Shown: positions 8,789-17,107 of the stretch, piece by piece
Numbering within the stretch: position 1 is the first letter of the stretch
How the letters are laid out: every line of letters starts with the position of its first letter
Assembly (NCBI RefSeq): GCF_904848665.1
Contig: NZ_CAJHCQ010000004.1
Coordinates: 62,001 to 126,000 of the forward strand
Source of the DNA: Paraburkholderia hiiakae
GTDB lineage: Bacteria > Pseudomonadota > Gammaproteobacteria > Burkholderiales > Burkholderiaceae
DNA: 64,000 nucleotides
Reading direction: 5' to 3'
The notes under the pieces: generated by a model
What the model was told of the DNA's origin: nothing
Database searches by the model: none
Seen by the model: the letters and a program-made list of their open reading frames with translations, nothing else
Position numbers and translations under genes: made by a program

Positions 8789-9652
8789 ATGAGCGCAGTG
8801 ACTGCAGATTCGAACCAGCAGACTGGAGCAAGCATTAGCCTGCGTTCGAGCGTTGGGTTGGGCTGGCACGGCGGTGGCGCCGAACTGCTCAGTGTTAGTG
8901 CGGGGCAGCATCGCTTTCCCGCGATGACGTATCACCGCATCGGCATCCATGTCGGCGCGCCAGTGCGTGCGAGATGCGCGTGCGACAGCCGCCGGCAATC
9001 GAGGCTCCAGGCACACGGCGACGCGGATGTGGTGCCTGCAGGGGTTGAAGGCGAATGGACTGATGACGGGGACTGCACGATTCTGCGCGTGTGGTTCGAC
9101 GACCACTTCGTGCAATCGATTGCGCAGCAGATGGAGAACTCCAGGGATCAGCGCGAGATGCTGCCGCAGCTCCAGTTGCGCGACCCACGCATCAATGCGC
9201 TGGCGGGAGCGCTGCTGGCCGAGATCGAAGCGGGAACGGCGTGCGACCCGCTATTCGCCGAGAGCATTTCGACCGCAATGGTCGTGCGGCTGCTCGGTGG
9301 CACGGATGCACCACGCGGCCGGGCCGCAGTGCTCGCGGCACATAAAGCGGCCCGCGTGACCGATTACATCGAGAGCCATCTCGATCGGCGTCTCACGCTC
9401 GGCGAACTCGCTGCACTAGTCCACTTGAGCGTGCCGCATTTCAAGGCCCTGTTTCGCGAAACGCTGGGCATGCCGGTACATCAATACGTCGTGCGGCGGC
9501 GCGTCGAACGGGCGAGGGCACTCCTCATCCAGGGCAAACTCAGCCTGAGCCAGGTGGCGCTCGAAGCAGGGTTCGCGCATCAAAGCCATATGGCGCACTG
9601 GATGACGCGGCTTCTCGGCGTCACGCCGCGCGCGTTCGCGAAGGCTTCGTGA
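8789..9652 (+). CDS. AraC-family transcriptional regulator
   Basis: A 287-residue regulator. The C-terminal 100 residues hold the double helix-turn-helix of AraC/XylS proteins: LTLGELAALVHLSVPHFKALF for the first and LSQVALEAGFAHQSHMAHW for the second, then the conserved TPRAF. The N-terminal domain resembles the cupin-like sensor of the RhaS group and has no clear ligand signature. It is divergent from the NmrA-like reductase across about 200 bp, the usual arrangement for a local regulator. It converges with acuI 44 bp downstream. Confidence 0.87.
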   Translation: MSAVTADSNQQTGASISLRSSVGLGWHGGGAELLSVSAGQHRFPAMTYHRIGIHVGAPVRARCACDSRRQSRLQAHGDADVVPAGVEGEWTDDGDCTILRVWFDDHFVQSIAQQMENSRDQREMLPQLQLRDPRINALAGALLAEIEAGTACDPLFAESISTAMVVRLLGGTDAPRGRAAVLAAHKAARVTDYIESHLDRRLTLGELAALVHLSVPHFKALFRETLGMPVHQYVVRRRVERARALLIQGKLSLSQVALEAGFAHQSHMAHWMTRLLGVTPRAFAKAS

Positions 9653-9696
9653 AAGCGGCGAAATCGTCCAGTGTCGAATCGCCGCTGCTGCGCACG

Positions 9697-10680
9697 TTAC
9701 CGGTTCACGTCGACTACGAGCCGCCCGCGCACATGCCCGGCGAGCAGTTCGCCTGCGGCCGGGATGGCTTCGGCCAGGCCGATTTCATGTGTAATGGTGT
9801 CGAGCTGCTTCAGGTCGAGCGTTTCGCCCAACGCGTGCCACGCTTGCTGCCGCTGCGCAAACGGACGCGTCACACTATTGATGCCGAGGAGGCTCACGCC
9901 GCGCAGAATGAATGGCGCGACCGTGGCGGGAAGATCCATCCCTTGTGCAAGGCCGCAAGCGGCCACTGCGCCATCTGCGCGCAGACTCGCGCAGACGTTC
10001 GCCAACGTGTGGCCGCCGACCGAATCGATTGCGGCAGCCCATCGCTCTTTTTGCAACGGGCGGCCCGGCTCCGATAGCGAGGCGCGGTCGATGACTTCCA
10101 CGGCGCCAAGCTGCTTCAGATACTCCGCCTCTTGCGGCCTGCCGGTCGAAGCCACCACGCGATAGCCTCGGCGCGTGAGCAGTGCAATGGCAAAGCTGCC
10201 CACGCCACCGCTCGCACCGGTGACGAGCACGTCGCCATGCGCGGGCGTGATGCCGTGCCGTTCGAGCGCGAGAATGCAGAGCATGGCCGTGTATCCCGCC
10301 GTGCCGACTGCCATCGTTTGCCGCGGCGTGAATCCAGGCGGAAGCGGAATGAGCCAATCGCCCTTGACGCGTGCCTTCTGCGCGAGCCCACCCCAATGCT
10401 GTTCGCCAACGCCCCATCCATTGAGCACGACCGCGTCGCCCACCGCGTAGGCAGGGTTCGCGCTGTGCTCGACCGTGCCTGCGAAATCGATGCCTGGAAC
10501 CATGGGGAAGCTGCGCACGACCGGGCCTTTGCCGGTGATCGCGAGGCCGTCCTTGTAGTTCAGCGTGCTGTAGCCGACATCGACGAGCACGTCGCCTTCC
10601 GGCAGACGCGCGTCGTCGAGCTCGGCGATACGTGCTTCATACGATCCGGATTCCTTATCAATGACAATGGCCTTGAACAT
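9697..10680 (-). CDS. acuI: acrylyl-CoA reductase / YhdH-type oxidoreductase
   Basis: A 327-residue zinc-free medium-chain dehydrogenase of the AcuI/YhdH group, which reduces acryloyl-CoA to propanoyl-CoA with NADPH. The N-terminus is MFKAIVIDKE; STLNYKDGLAITGKGPVVR and PGIDFAGTV mark the catalytic domain, and VLVTGASGGVGSFAI is the cofactor loop. The ATG at 10680 has an AGGAG site; the longer frame upstream is not family-like. It lies 46 bp downstream of a TetR gene, the same pairing as acuR-acuI in Rhodobacter, so acrylate-type induction is likely. Confidence 0.87.
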   Translation of the reverse strand: MFKAIVIDKESGSYEARIAELDDARLPEGDVLVDVGYSTLNYKDGLAITGKGPVVRSFPMVPGIDFAGTVEHSANPAYAVGDAVVLNGWGVGEQHWGGLAQKARVKGDWLIPLPPGFTPRQTMAVGTAGYTAMLCILALERHGITPAHGDVLVTGASGGVGSFAIALLTRRGYRVVASTGRPQEAEYLKQLGAVEVIDRASLSEPGRPLQKERWAAAIDSVGGHTLANVCASLRADGAVAACGLAQGMDLPATVAPFILRGVSLLGINSVTRPFAQRQQAWHALGETLDLKQLDTITHEIGLAEAIPAAGELLAGHVRGRLVVDVNR

Positions 10681-10726
10681 GATGCATCCTGCTCCTGAAA
10701 CAGTGAATGGTTGGCGTTGCCGCGGC

Positions 10727-11362
10727 TCACGCGCGAGGCAACCCGGCGATGAAACCTCTGAAGAATGTGTCGAGTGGAGCCGCGCTGCGCACGAGTCTCG
10801 CGCGCAACACGGCGCCTTCCCAGCCAATCCAGAAGAAAGCGGCGAGTGAAGCCAGGTCGATTCGCTTCGCGAGCACGCCTTCGCGCTGGGCCTCGCGCAG
10901 GCACGCCACGATACGCCCCTGCCAGCCCTGCAGAATACGTTCGAGCGTCTCGCGAAAGTCCTCGGGCAGGATATCCACCTCTACGCCGAGGTTCCCAACG
11001 AGGCAGCCGCGCGTGTAGCGGTGGCGGGCCATGCCTTTGCTGGCGTCTTCGACGAAGGCGCCAAGCCGCTCCAGCGCGGGGCGCGTCTCATCCTGCAGCC
11101 AGCGGTCGAGCTTCGCGCAGAAGTACGCATCGTACGCGGTCATCAGTTCGCGCCCGAACGCTTCCTTGCTCTCGAAGTAGTGATAGAACGAGCCCTTGGG
11201 TATGTTCACGCGCTTGAGTACGGCGTCCAGCCCCGTGGCCGCGAAGCTCTGTTCGGTCAGCATTTCCATGCCCGCGCGAATGAGCGATGCGCGTGTGTCG
11301 GCATGCGCGCGCGGGTCTTTCGGCGGCCTGCCGCGGCGTGGTTTGACGATGGTCGGTTCCAT
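10727..11362 (-). CDS. acuR: TetR-family regulator, AcuR-like
   Basis: A 211-residue TetR repressor. The N-terminal helix-turn-helix reads GLDAVLKRVNIPKGSFYHYF and is preceded by an Arg-rich arm (KPRRGRPPKDPRAH). The C-terminal ligand domain is unassigned but family-typical. I place the start at the ATG at 11362 because an earlier in-frame start (11398) would lie inside the promoter. A -35/-10 pair and an inverted repeat directly precede the ATG, suggesting autorepression and a very short or absent leader. Downstream acuI makes AcuR the likely identity. Confidence 0.82.
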   Translation of the reverse strand: MEPTIVKPRRGRPPKDPRAHADTRASLIRAGMEMLTEQSFAATGLDAVLKRVNIPKGSFYHYFESKEAFGRELMTAYDAYFCAKLDRWLQDETRPALERLGAFVEDASKGMARHRYTRGCLVGNLGVEVDILPEDFRETLERILQGWQGRIVACLREAQREGVLAKRIDLASLAAFFWIGWEGAVLRARLVRSAAPLDTFFRGFIAGLPRA

Positions 11363-11369
11363 GCCGACG

Positions 11370-11398
11370 ATATTAGACCGATCGTCTATAAAATTCAA
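11370..11398 (-). promoter_or_regulatory. acuR promoter with embedded TetR-type operator
   Basis: On the minus strand TTGAAT (11393-11398) and TAATAT (11370-11375) are separated by exactly 17 bp. The inverted repeat TAGAC-n5-GTCTA (11374-11388) lies across the spacer and the -10 element, so a bound repressor would block polymerase. The -10 is only 7 bases from the ATG at 11362, which predicts a leaderless or near-leaderless mRNA. Confidence 0.72.
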
Positions 11399-11419
11399 GC
11401 TCGCGGTTGTATCAGGTCG

Positions 11420-12436
11420 CTAGTGGGCCAGTGCTTCGAGTTCCCCTCGCAGCACGCCCCACAACGTGCGGGCGGCCAGCACGAGCAGCAGTGGCGTGAC
11501 CGTTGCGAGCAGGAAGATCGCGATGCCATGCGTGATGGGGCCCGGCGCATGGTCGGCGTAGCGTTCGGCGCAACTCACCGCGCCCGCAAGCGGAAAACTC
11601 ACGGCCCACCACGAGAGCCGGAAGGGGCAGGTAATCGCGAGATAGCGCAACCGGCCCACGAGCACGGTGAGGAGGAACAGCGTGAGCATGTAGAGCGCGT
11701 CGGCGAAGCGGTCGACCTCACCCGTCACGGTGACATAGGCCGAGAAGCCCACGGCGAACGGCGCGAGCAGAATGAGGAGCGTCGGCTGCAGATTGTTGGG
11801 CATGGGCTCTTCGAACATCAGGCGCGAGAAGATGAGCGTGAAAAGCGGCACGGCGAAAAAGAGCCCCACAGCGAGCGCGAGCAGCAGGACGCCATTCACA
11901 CCCGTGATCTGGATGGAGGGCGTGGCGAGTGGAATGTCGATGAGCCCAACGACCGGCACGATCCACGTGGGCGTGGCGTGGGACGGATGCTGACGCTGAT
12001 TGAGCCAGCGCATGATGACGAACCACGCAAACACGATCATGCCGATTGCGCCGACGATCCACACCGCGCGCGCGAACGGCACGCTCAAGTCGGCAAGCGG
12101 GATGGGAAGCAGAAGCAGGCTGATGAACAGGGTCCCAAAGAGATTGCCGGCAATGGGATGATTGAATTCGGCTTTCACGGCGATGGGGCCGGTGACCCAT
12201 TTGACGGCGTAGCCGAAGCCGATCAACAAGAACGCCAACACCGCGAGCACGCCAATGGCCTGGGCGACCCACAGCGGCATGCCATACACGCGGTGCGCGA
12301 GCCGCCATGCAGACGAGAGCCCGGCAAGCCCCATGACCGAGCCGAACAGCGCAACGGGCAGGTAGCCGAGTCGCCCGGCCTGTGCGGTCGCCTTCGGACT
12401 GCCAAACGAGGCCGGCGTTTCGATGCGATCGCTCAT
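11420..12436 (-). CDS. SLAC1/TehA-family anion channel or carrier
   Basis: A 338-residue integral membrane protein with about ten hydrophobic segments, of the TDT/SLAC1 family (TehA, Mae1). Such proteins pass dicarboxylates, sulfite, chloride or nitrate. The typical opening GYLPVALFGSVMGLAGLSSAWR, with a Gly-rich first helix, and repeated helices ending in aromatic residues are visible. No signal peptide. It stands upstream of the acu pair on the same strand, separated by the acuR promoter, so it is probably a separate unit. The substrate is unassigned. Confidence 0.82.
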   Translation of the reverse strand: MSDRIETPASFGSPKATAQAGRLGYLPVALFGSVMGLAGLSSAWRLAHRVYGMPLWVAQAIGVLAVLAFLLIGFGYAVKWVTGPIAVKAEFNHPIAGNLFGTLFISLLLLPIPLADLSVPFARAVWIVGAIGMIVFAWFVIMRWLNQRQHPSHATPTWIVPVVGLIDIPLATPSIQITGVNGVLLLALAVGLFFAVPLFTLIFSRLMFEEPMPNNLQPTLLILLAPFAVGFSAYVTVTGEVDRFADALYMLTLFLLTVLVGRLRYLAITCPFRLSWWAVSFPLAGAVSCAERYADHAPGPITHGIAIFLLATVTPLLLVLAARTLWGVLRGELEALAH

Positions 12437-12536
12437 GCGTGGCTCCTGGCTGTTCAGAAAAGCGCGCCGCTGGATGTTTTTAAATGTTTGTCATGCGAAA
12501 TGGCTGTCCACGTTTCTCAAGAGCAAGCTTGCGCGC

Positions 12537-13124
12537 TTACGCGAGTTCGCGTGCCTTGATCGTGTTGCCGGCGCGCGCGAAATTGCCGGCACCCAGATGA
12601 TGGATCGTGTGCAGATCCGCGTTGCTGCTGTCGAGTTCCCAGTGGCCATTGCGGAAGGCGCGCGGATCGGCTGCGGCTGAGATCACTTCGGCGAAGCACG
12701 TATCGTAGGCGTCTTCGGTATGCCGCTCGGGAATCAGGCGGCATTCCATCCACGCGGAGCAGCCCGCTTCGAGCAACGGCAAGCCGAGCTTCGGGCCCGT
12801 AATGGCGGCGATCCCGAAGCGCTGGAACTTGTCGGTCTCGCGGCCGCTCACGCTGCCCACGGCGTAGGTCAGGTCGATTGCGGCGGCGCCGGGAATGATC
12901 ACGCCGAACGTGCCGCTCGCGCTGATGAGTTCGCGCGTGTACGTGCGTTTGTCGATCACGATTGCGATGCGCGGCGGCGTGAATTCCACGGGCATTGACC
13001 ACGCGGCCGCCATGACGTTGCGGCGCTCGCCGTCGCTGCTGGTGACGAGCACCGTGGGACCGTGGTTGATGAGGCGGCTCGCGTGTTCGAGCGCGACCGG
13101 CGTGAAAGTGGAGAGATTTTCCAT
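12537..13124 (-). CDS. flavin reductase domain protein (FMN-binding)
   Basis: A 195-residue split-barrel FMN-binding protein of the DIM6/NTAB group. The N-terminal PTVLVTSSDGERRNVMAAAW segment and the PPRIAIVI strand followed by the KRTYTRELI helix are the usual flavin-contacting elements. These proteins either supply reduced flavin to a monooxygenase or carry a bound flavin of their own. No monooxygenase is adjacent. The gene has its own upstream region and a 100-bp gap to the SLAC1 gene. Confidence 0.8.
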   Translation of the reverse strand: MENLSTFTPVALEHASRLINHGPTVLVTSSDGERRNVMAAAWSMPVEFTPPRIAIVIDKRTYTRELISASGTFGVIIPGAAAIDLTYAVGSVSGRETDKFQRFGIAAITGPKLGLPLLEAGCSAWMECRLIPERHTEDAYDTCFAEVISAAADPRAFRNGHWELDSSNADLHTIHHLGAGNFARAGNTIKARELA

Positions 13125-13224
13125 CGTTGCTGGATTCGCAGTGAGTCGGAACCCGAGCGACTTTACCTCAGAAAGCCGAAGCTCGTGGTGCGAGGCCGTA
13201 GCCCCTCTGCGGTCGAATCGCGTG

Positions 13225-13533
13225 TCAGGCCGTGGCCGGCGGTAGATTCGCCCGCGGATAAATCGACATCGGCGTTTGCAGCGGCAAGCTCGCGGCCGCG
13301 CCGCGGTTGTAGTGGGCGAGGATCACTTCGACGGCGCGCACGGCTTCGACGAACGGGCTTTGGTCGAGCACGGCGTCCATTACGCCTTCGGCGAGCAGCG
13401 CGCGGCTGATCGCCGTAAGTTCGTGGCCGATCAGGGTCGTTGCGTCCTCACGCTTGAGCGCTTTGAGCGCGCGCGCAATGCCTTCTTCGCCAACCGAATG
13501 ACTTCCGCTCAGGAAGCCTGCGCGCCGCGCGCG
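13225..13533 (-). pseudogene. 3' remnant of a LacI-family regulator
   Basis: The minus-strand frame ending at the TGA at 13225 is open for 102 codons and encodes a LacI-type C-terminus: AGFLSGSHSVGEEGIARAL, then TLIGHELTAISRALLAEGVMD, AVLDQSPFVEAV and a tail ending LPPATA. This is the end of the periplasmic-binding-protein-like sensor domain. There is no start codon in a useful position. A stop (TAA) lies just before the frame and no helix-turn-helix exists upstream, because that DNA is now the 3' end of the EamA gene; the two overlap by about 25 bases. A deletion or rearrangement fused the EamA gene to the tail of a former regulator gene. Confidence 0.78.
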
Positions 13534-14459
13534 TTAGCGGCACGACGGCCGAAAGCCTGACGGACCCAGCCTTGCGCGTTCACCACCAGCAGACCGATCA
13601 GCACGAGCGCCGAGCCAAAGAGGAACGCGGGCTCCACGCGCTCGTGCAGCAGCACGACGCCGAACGCCACGCCGAACAGCGGCGTCATGAACGAGAGGAT
13701 GCCGAGGCGCGCGGCCAGATAACGGCGCAGCAACCAGAACCACACGAGATAGCTCACGAACGAGACGAGCAGCGTCTGGAACGCGAGGGAAGTCAGGGCG
13801 AGCGGCGTGCCTCGAAAGTGCGCCTGTCCGGTCAGAACCGCGGACGGCACCAGCACGACGAAAGCGCCCGCCAGTTGATAGAAGAGCGTTTGCGTGGCGG
13901 GCGCCTCGCTCAGGCGGCTCGTGCGCACGACAACGGTGGTGAGCCCCCACGCCGCGCCTCCGCACAGGCCCATGAAGTCGCCGAGCAGCCACATCGGCGA
14001 ACCGGGTGTGCCGCCGCCCAGCAGCGCCGGGCCGAGGAACGTGATGGCGATGCCCGCGAACGCGATCGCAATGCCGCACCATTGCAGCCGCGCGAGCCGT
14101 TCGTCGGGCAGGCGCAAATGCAAGCCGATGGCCGCGAACATCGGTGCGGTATAGAGAAACACGGCCATGTGCGAGGCATTGGTCCAGCGCAGGCCCATGG
14201 CCACGAACACGAATTCGAGCGCGAACAAGCCGCCTGTGACGAGCCCGGCGCCGCGCGCCACGCCTTGCAGCCAACGCTCGCGCGAAACGAGCTGGTTGAA
14301 GAGCCATACGAGTGCCGCCGCCACGCCAGAGCGCAGCCCGATCTGCAGCATGGGCGGGATGTCCCCGGCCACCGCCTTGATCGCGGCCTGTTGCAGACCC
14401 CATGCGAGGCATAGCGCCACCATGATGGCCACGGCCGTTGCGTCGACTTGCTTTCTCAT
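13509..14459 (-). CDS. EamA-family (DMT) exporter
   Basis: A 316-residue carrier with ten hydrophobic segments in two EamA repeats. The first begins CLAWGLQQAAIKAV and the second begins after the cytoplasmic middle loop with LGDFMGLCGGAAWGLTTVV. Such proteins export amino acids, metabolites or drugs. Its last nine codons run over the remnant of a LacI gene, suggesting its 3' end was joined there by rearrangement. It is divergent from an AraC regulator across 116 bp, which probably controls it. Confidence 0.87.
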   Translation of the reverse strand: MRKQVDATAVAIMVALCLAWGLQQAAIKAVAGDIPPMLQIGLRSGVAAALVWLFNQLVSRERWLQGVARGAGLVTGGLFALEFVFVAMGLRWTNASHMAVFLYTAPMFAAIGLHLRLPDERLARLQWCGIAIAFAGIAITFLGPALLGGGTPGSPMWLLGDFMGLCGGAAWGLTTVVVRTSRLSEAPATQTLFYQLAGAFVVLVPSAVLTGQAHFRGTPLALTSLAFQTLLVSFVSYLVWFWLLRRYLAARLGILSFMTPLFGVAFGVVLLHERVEPAFLFGSALVLIGLLVVNAQGWVRQAFGRRAANARGAQAS

Positions 14460-14575
14460 TGCGGACTCGCTGACTTGAAGTATTCGGCTGAAGTTTGTTG
14501 GCAGTGGGCGTAGTATTGATGCGTCGGGATGCGCGCATATAGCGCAAAACTGACAATCGATAGCCCCAGACCGCC

Positions 14576-15391
14576 ATGCCCCAAATGCCTAAAGCGCCTG
14601 ACCGTGGTCGCCCGGCGCGCCATCTGCGCCTGCCGCCCTTCACCGACGTGCTGCCCACGCCCGTGTTCTTCCGCATGGAGCACATGCCCTCGCACGCCAC
14701 CTATCCGCAGATGTGCCACCCGTGGGGCGAGTTCGTCTACGCGTTCAGCGGCACGACCGAGGTGAAGGCGGGCGATGAGCACTACATCACGCCGCCGCAT
14801 CTCGGGCTCTGGATCGCGCCGGGCACCGAGCACGTGGGCTTCAACGAGCAGGAGACGGTGCATTGCTCGGTGTACATCAGCCGAGACCTGTGCACGCGCA
14901 TGCCGTCAACGAGTTGCGCGGTGATGGTGTCGCCGCTCGTGCGCGCGATTCTCGAGCATCTGCGCGTGACGCCGGTGGAGGAGGAGGGGGAAGCTCCGCG
15001 CGCGCGTCTCTTGCGCGTGCTCGTGGATCAGCTTTCGACCTGCGCGACCACGGGCAGCTTCGTGCCGCATACCGACGACGCCGATCTCAACGCGATCCTC
15101 CAGGTGCTGCGGCAGAATCCCGCCGACAATCGCTCGCTCGCCGAGCTGGCCGATGCGTTTCACATGAGCGAGCGCACGCTCATGCGCCGCGCGCAAAACG
15201 AGTTGGGCATGTCGTTGACGGAGTGGCGCCAGCGCATCCGGCTCGTGAATGCGCTGCCCATGTTGCACGCAGGGCGCAGCGTCGAGGCCGTGGCGCTGGA
15301 TTTGGGGTACGCCACGTCGTCGGCTTTCATTGCGATGTTCCGGAGATTAACGGGCACGAGTCCCGGGCAGTTCGTGGCGCGCACGCGTTGA
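14576..15391 (+). CDS. AraC-family regulator with N-terminal cupin
   Basis: A 271-residue regulator. Residues about 40-100 form a cupin sensor (CHPWGEFVYAFSGTTEVKAGDEHY, then PPHLGLWIAPGTEHVGFN). The C-terminal 100 residues form the AraC DNA-binding pair: RSLAELADAFHMSERTLMRRAQNELG and VEAVALDLGYATSSAFIAMFRRLTG. The cupin plus AraC form resembles regulators of exporter genes. It is divergent from the EamA exporter, its likely target. The ligand is unknown. Confidence 0.87.
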   Translation: MPQMPKAPDRGRPARHLRLPPFTDVLPTPVFFRMEHMPSHATYPQMCHPWGEFVYAFSGTTEVKAGDEHYITPPHLGLWIAPGTEHVGFNEQETVHCSVYISRDLCTRMPSTSCAVMVSPLVRAILEHLRVTPVEEEGEAPRARLLRVLVDQLSTCATTGSFVPHTDDADLNAILQVLRQNPADNRSLAELADAFHMSERTLMRRAQNELGMSLTEWRQRIRLVNALPMLHAGRSVEAVALDLGYATSSAFIAMFRRLTGTSPGQFVARTR

Positions 15392-15478
15392 GCATAGGGC
15401 TGCGCGCAAGCATTACCAAACCTCACGAAACCCCACAAAACCCTAAAGATTCCCCGCGCGTGCGCCGTTAGAGCAGGC

Positions 15479-15697
15479 ATGAAAGCCCTACTCACCCAAA
15501 CCGACGCACGCTTTATCCTGTCGATCGCCCTCGAACTGGCCGAAAGCCAGGCCGCCGCGGCCGGGGTTCAGCTCGAATCGGCGGCAGGATCGGCGATTAC
15601 CGACGACGTGATCGTCGCCACGCTCTCGCAGTTCGCGCCGACCGTGACGATCGACGAGTTCTACGGCCTGCTGGACCGGCCCGAGGTGCTGCACTGA
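15479..15697 (+). CDS. small conserved-type hypothetical protein
   Basis: A 72-residue acidic protein (TDARFILSIALELAESQAAAAG, then TDDVIVATLSQFAPTVTIDEFYGLLDRPE). It is predicted to be helical with no signal peptide or membrane segment. Codon use fits the neighbours. The ATG at 15479 has only a weak GAGCAGG site. I do not recognise the family. It follows the cupin-AraC gene by 87 bp and converges on a porin gene across a shared hairpin. Confidence 0.6.
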   Translation: MKALLTQTDARFILSIALELAESQAAAAGVQLESAAGSAITDDVIVATLSQFAPTVTIDEFYGLLDRPEVLH

Positions 15698-15714
15698 ACG
15701 GCTGCGCGGCTGGC

Positions 15715-15747
15715 AAAAAAGCGGGCGCTCATGGCATGAGCACCCGC
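15715..15747 (-). terminator. terminator of porin gene (minus strand)
   Basis: A 12-bp stem with one mismatch and a 3-base loop (15721-15747, arms GCGGGcGCTCAT and ATGAGCaCCCGC). On the minus strand it is followed by six T residues. It lies between the converging small gene and the porin gene and should end the porin transcript. Confidence 0.85.
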
Positions 15748-15782
15748 GGTTTCGTTGCATAGGCAACGAAGTCGGAGGCTGC

Positions 15783-16979
15783 CTAGAACTTCTGACGCAA
15801 GCCCACGCTCACAATGGCTTGCGACTGCGTGGCCGACGAGTGGCCGTTACCCTTGTCGGACACCGAAGCCGTCGCCGCGACCGGATCGCCCGCGGCGTCG
15901 AGCGTCATGCCTGACGCATGCTGGTAGCCCGCGAGCAGATACACCGTCGAGCGCGTCGAGAGATCGTAGGTCGCGCCCACCGAAACGTTGTGGTACTGAG
16001 CGTCTTCATCCACGCCTTCTACGGCGCTGCCACGCGTATAGCTGTAGCCCGCGAACACATGCGTGCGCGGCTGCACATTCCACTGCGTGAAAATACCGGC
16101 GATATTGAAGATCGCGTTGCCCGAGAACAGCGAATTCGCGCCCGAGCGGTACTGCACGTTGCTGTAGTTCACGCCGACCACGGCGGGACCGAAGTCCCAC
16201 GTCGCGCCCGCCGCCACGACCTGTTGCGATTGCGCACTCGCATAGCCTTCGTTGATCGACGAGTTGAAGGTGCCGTCGTAGGTGCCTTGCCACTTGCCGT
16301 AGGTGGGATCGTCGAGGCCGGTCTTGCTGTTGTCCGAGCGCTCATAGCCCACGCCCATGCGCAGCGGGCCGTTTGCGTAGCCCGCGCCCACGCTCCACGT
16401 GTTCTTGCGCTTCATGCTGCCCGGCTGGCCGCCAAAACCGTACAGCGCGCCGAATGTGAGGCCCGCGTAATTCGCGCTCGTGTACTTGATCGAGTTGTCC
16501 ACGCGCGTGGTCTGGTCGAGGTCGTCGATGTCGCCCGGATGCGCGCCGAATCCGCCGATGAAGTTCACGGGCGCGACCGGCCCGACGAAGTCGTCGAGCG
16601 AGGTGTACTGGCGGCCCATGGTGAGCGAGCCGTAGCGCTGGTCCGAGAGGCCCACGAAGGCCTGGCGGCCGAACAGACGCCCGCCCTGGCCCGAAGTACC
16701 GTTCGTGATGTCGAAGCCGTCTTCGAGCAGGAAGATGGCCGCGAGCCCGCTGCCCAGATCCTCCTGGCCCTTGATGCCCCAGCGGCTGCCCGAGAGGTTG
16801 CCGGTGGAAAGGCCCACGTTCGAATGGCCCGTGTACGCGCCCGTGGTGCCGGTGCGCTCGTTGCTGCGATACGTGATGCCGGCGTCGGCAATGCCATACA
16901 GCGTGACCGAACCTTGCGCCAGAGCGACGCCGGCGAGCGAGAACAGGACTGGTGCGGCGAGCAGGTGTTTTCTCATCAT
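15783..16979 (-). CDS. Gram-negative general porin (OmpC-like)
   Basis: A 398-residue outer-membrane trimeric porin of the Burkholderiales type. The signal peptide ends at GVALAQ and the mature protein opens with GSVTLYGIADAGI. The sequence alternates strand and loop and ends in the OmpA-machinery signature VSVGLRQKF, with terminal Phe. Two adjacent ATG codons (16979 and 16976) are possible starts and no strong ribosome site is seen. It lies 128 bp downstream of the membrane dehydrogenase operon on the same strand. It could let the dehydrogenase substrate into the periplasm, but this is an inference. Confidence 0.92.
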   Translation of the reverse strand: MMRKHLLAAPVLFSLAGVALAQGSVTLYGIADAGITYRSNERTGTTGAYTGHSNVGLSTGNLSGSRWGIKGQEDLGSGLAAIFLLEDGFDITNGTSGQGGRLFGRQAFVGLSDQRYGSLTMGRQYTSLDDFVGPVAPVNFIGGFGAHPGDIDDLDQTTRVDNSIKYTSANYAGLTFGALYGFGGQPGSMKRKNTWSVGAGYANGPLRMGVGYERSDNSKTGLDDPTYGKWQGTYDGTFNSSINEGYASAQSQQVVAAGATWDFGPAVVGVNYSNVQYRSGANSLFSGNAIFNIAGIFTQWNVQPRTHVFAGYSYTRGSAVEGVDEDAQYHNVSVGATYDLSTRSTVYLLAGYQHASGMTLDAAGDPVAATASVSDKGNGHSSATQSQAIVSVGLRQKF

Positions 16980-17107
16980 TTGTTGTTTCAACGTCGATGG
17001 ATCGCCTCGTGAGCGATTTCTGGTTATGCGCGCACGCACTCGCGGCCTCGTTGAACGAGACCGCAAGTGCGAAACGCGGGGAATGGAAAGGTGCGGCGTG
17101 GAGCGCG

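Noticed and set aside
13509..13533. Possible real fusion protein of EamA carrier with LacI domain
   Set aside because: The two frames are different and the EamA stop is intact; the overlap is a junction scar, not a fusion.
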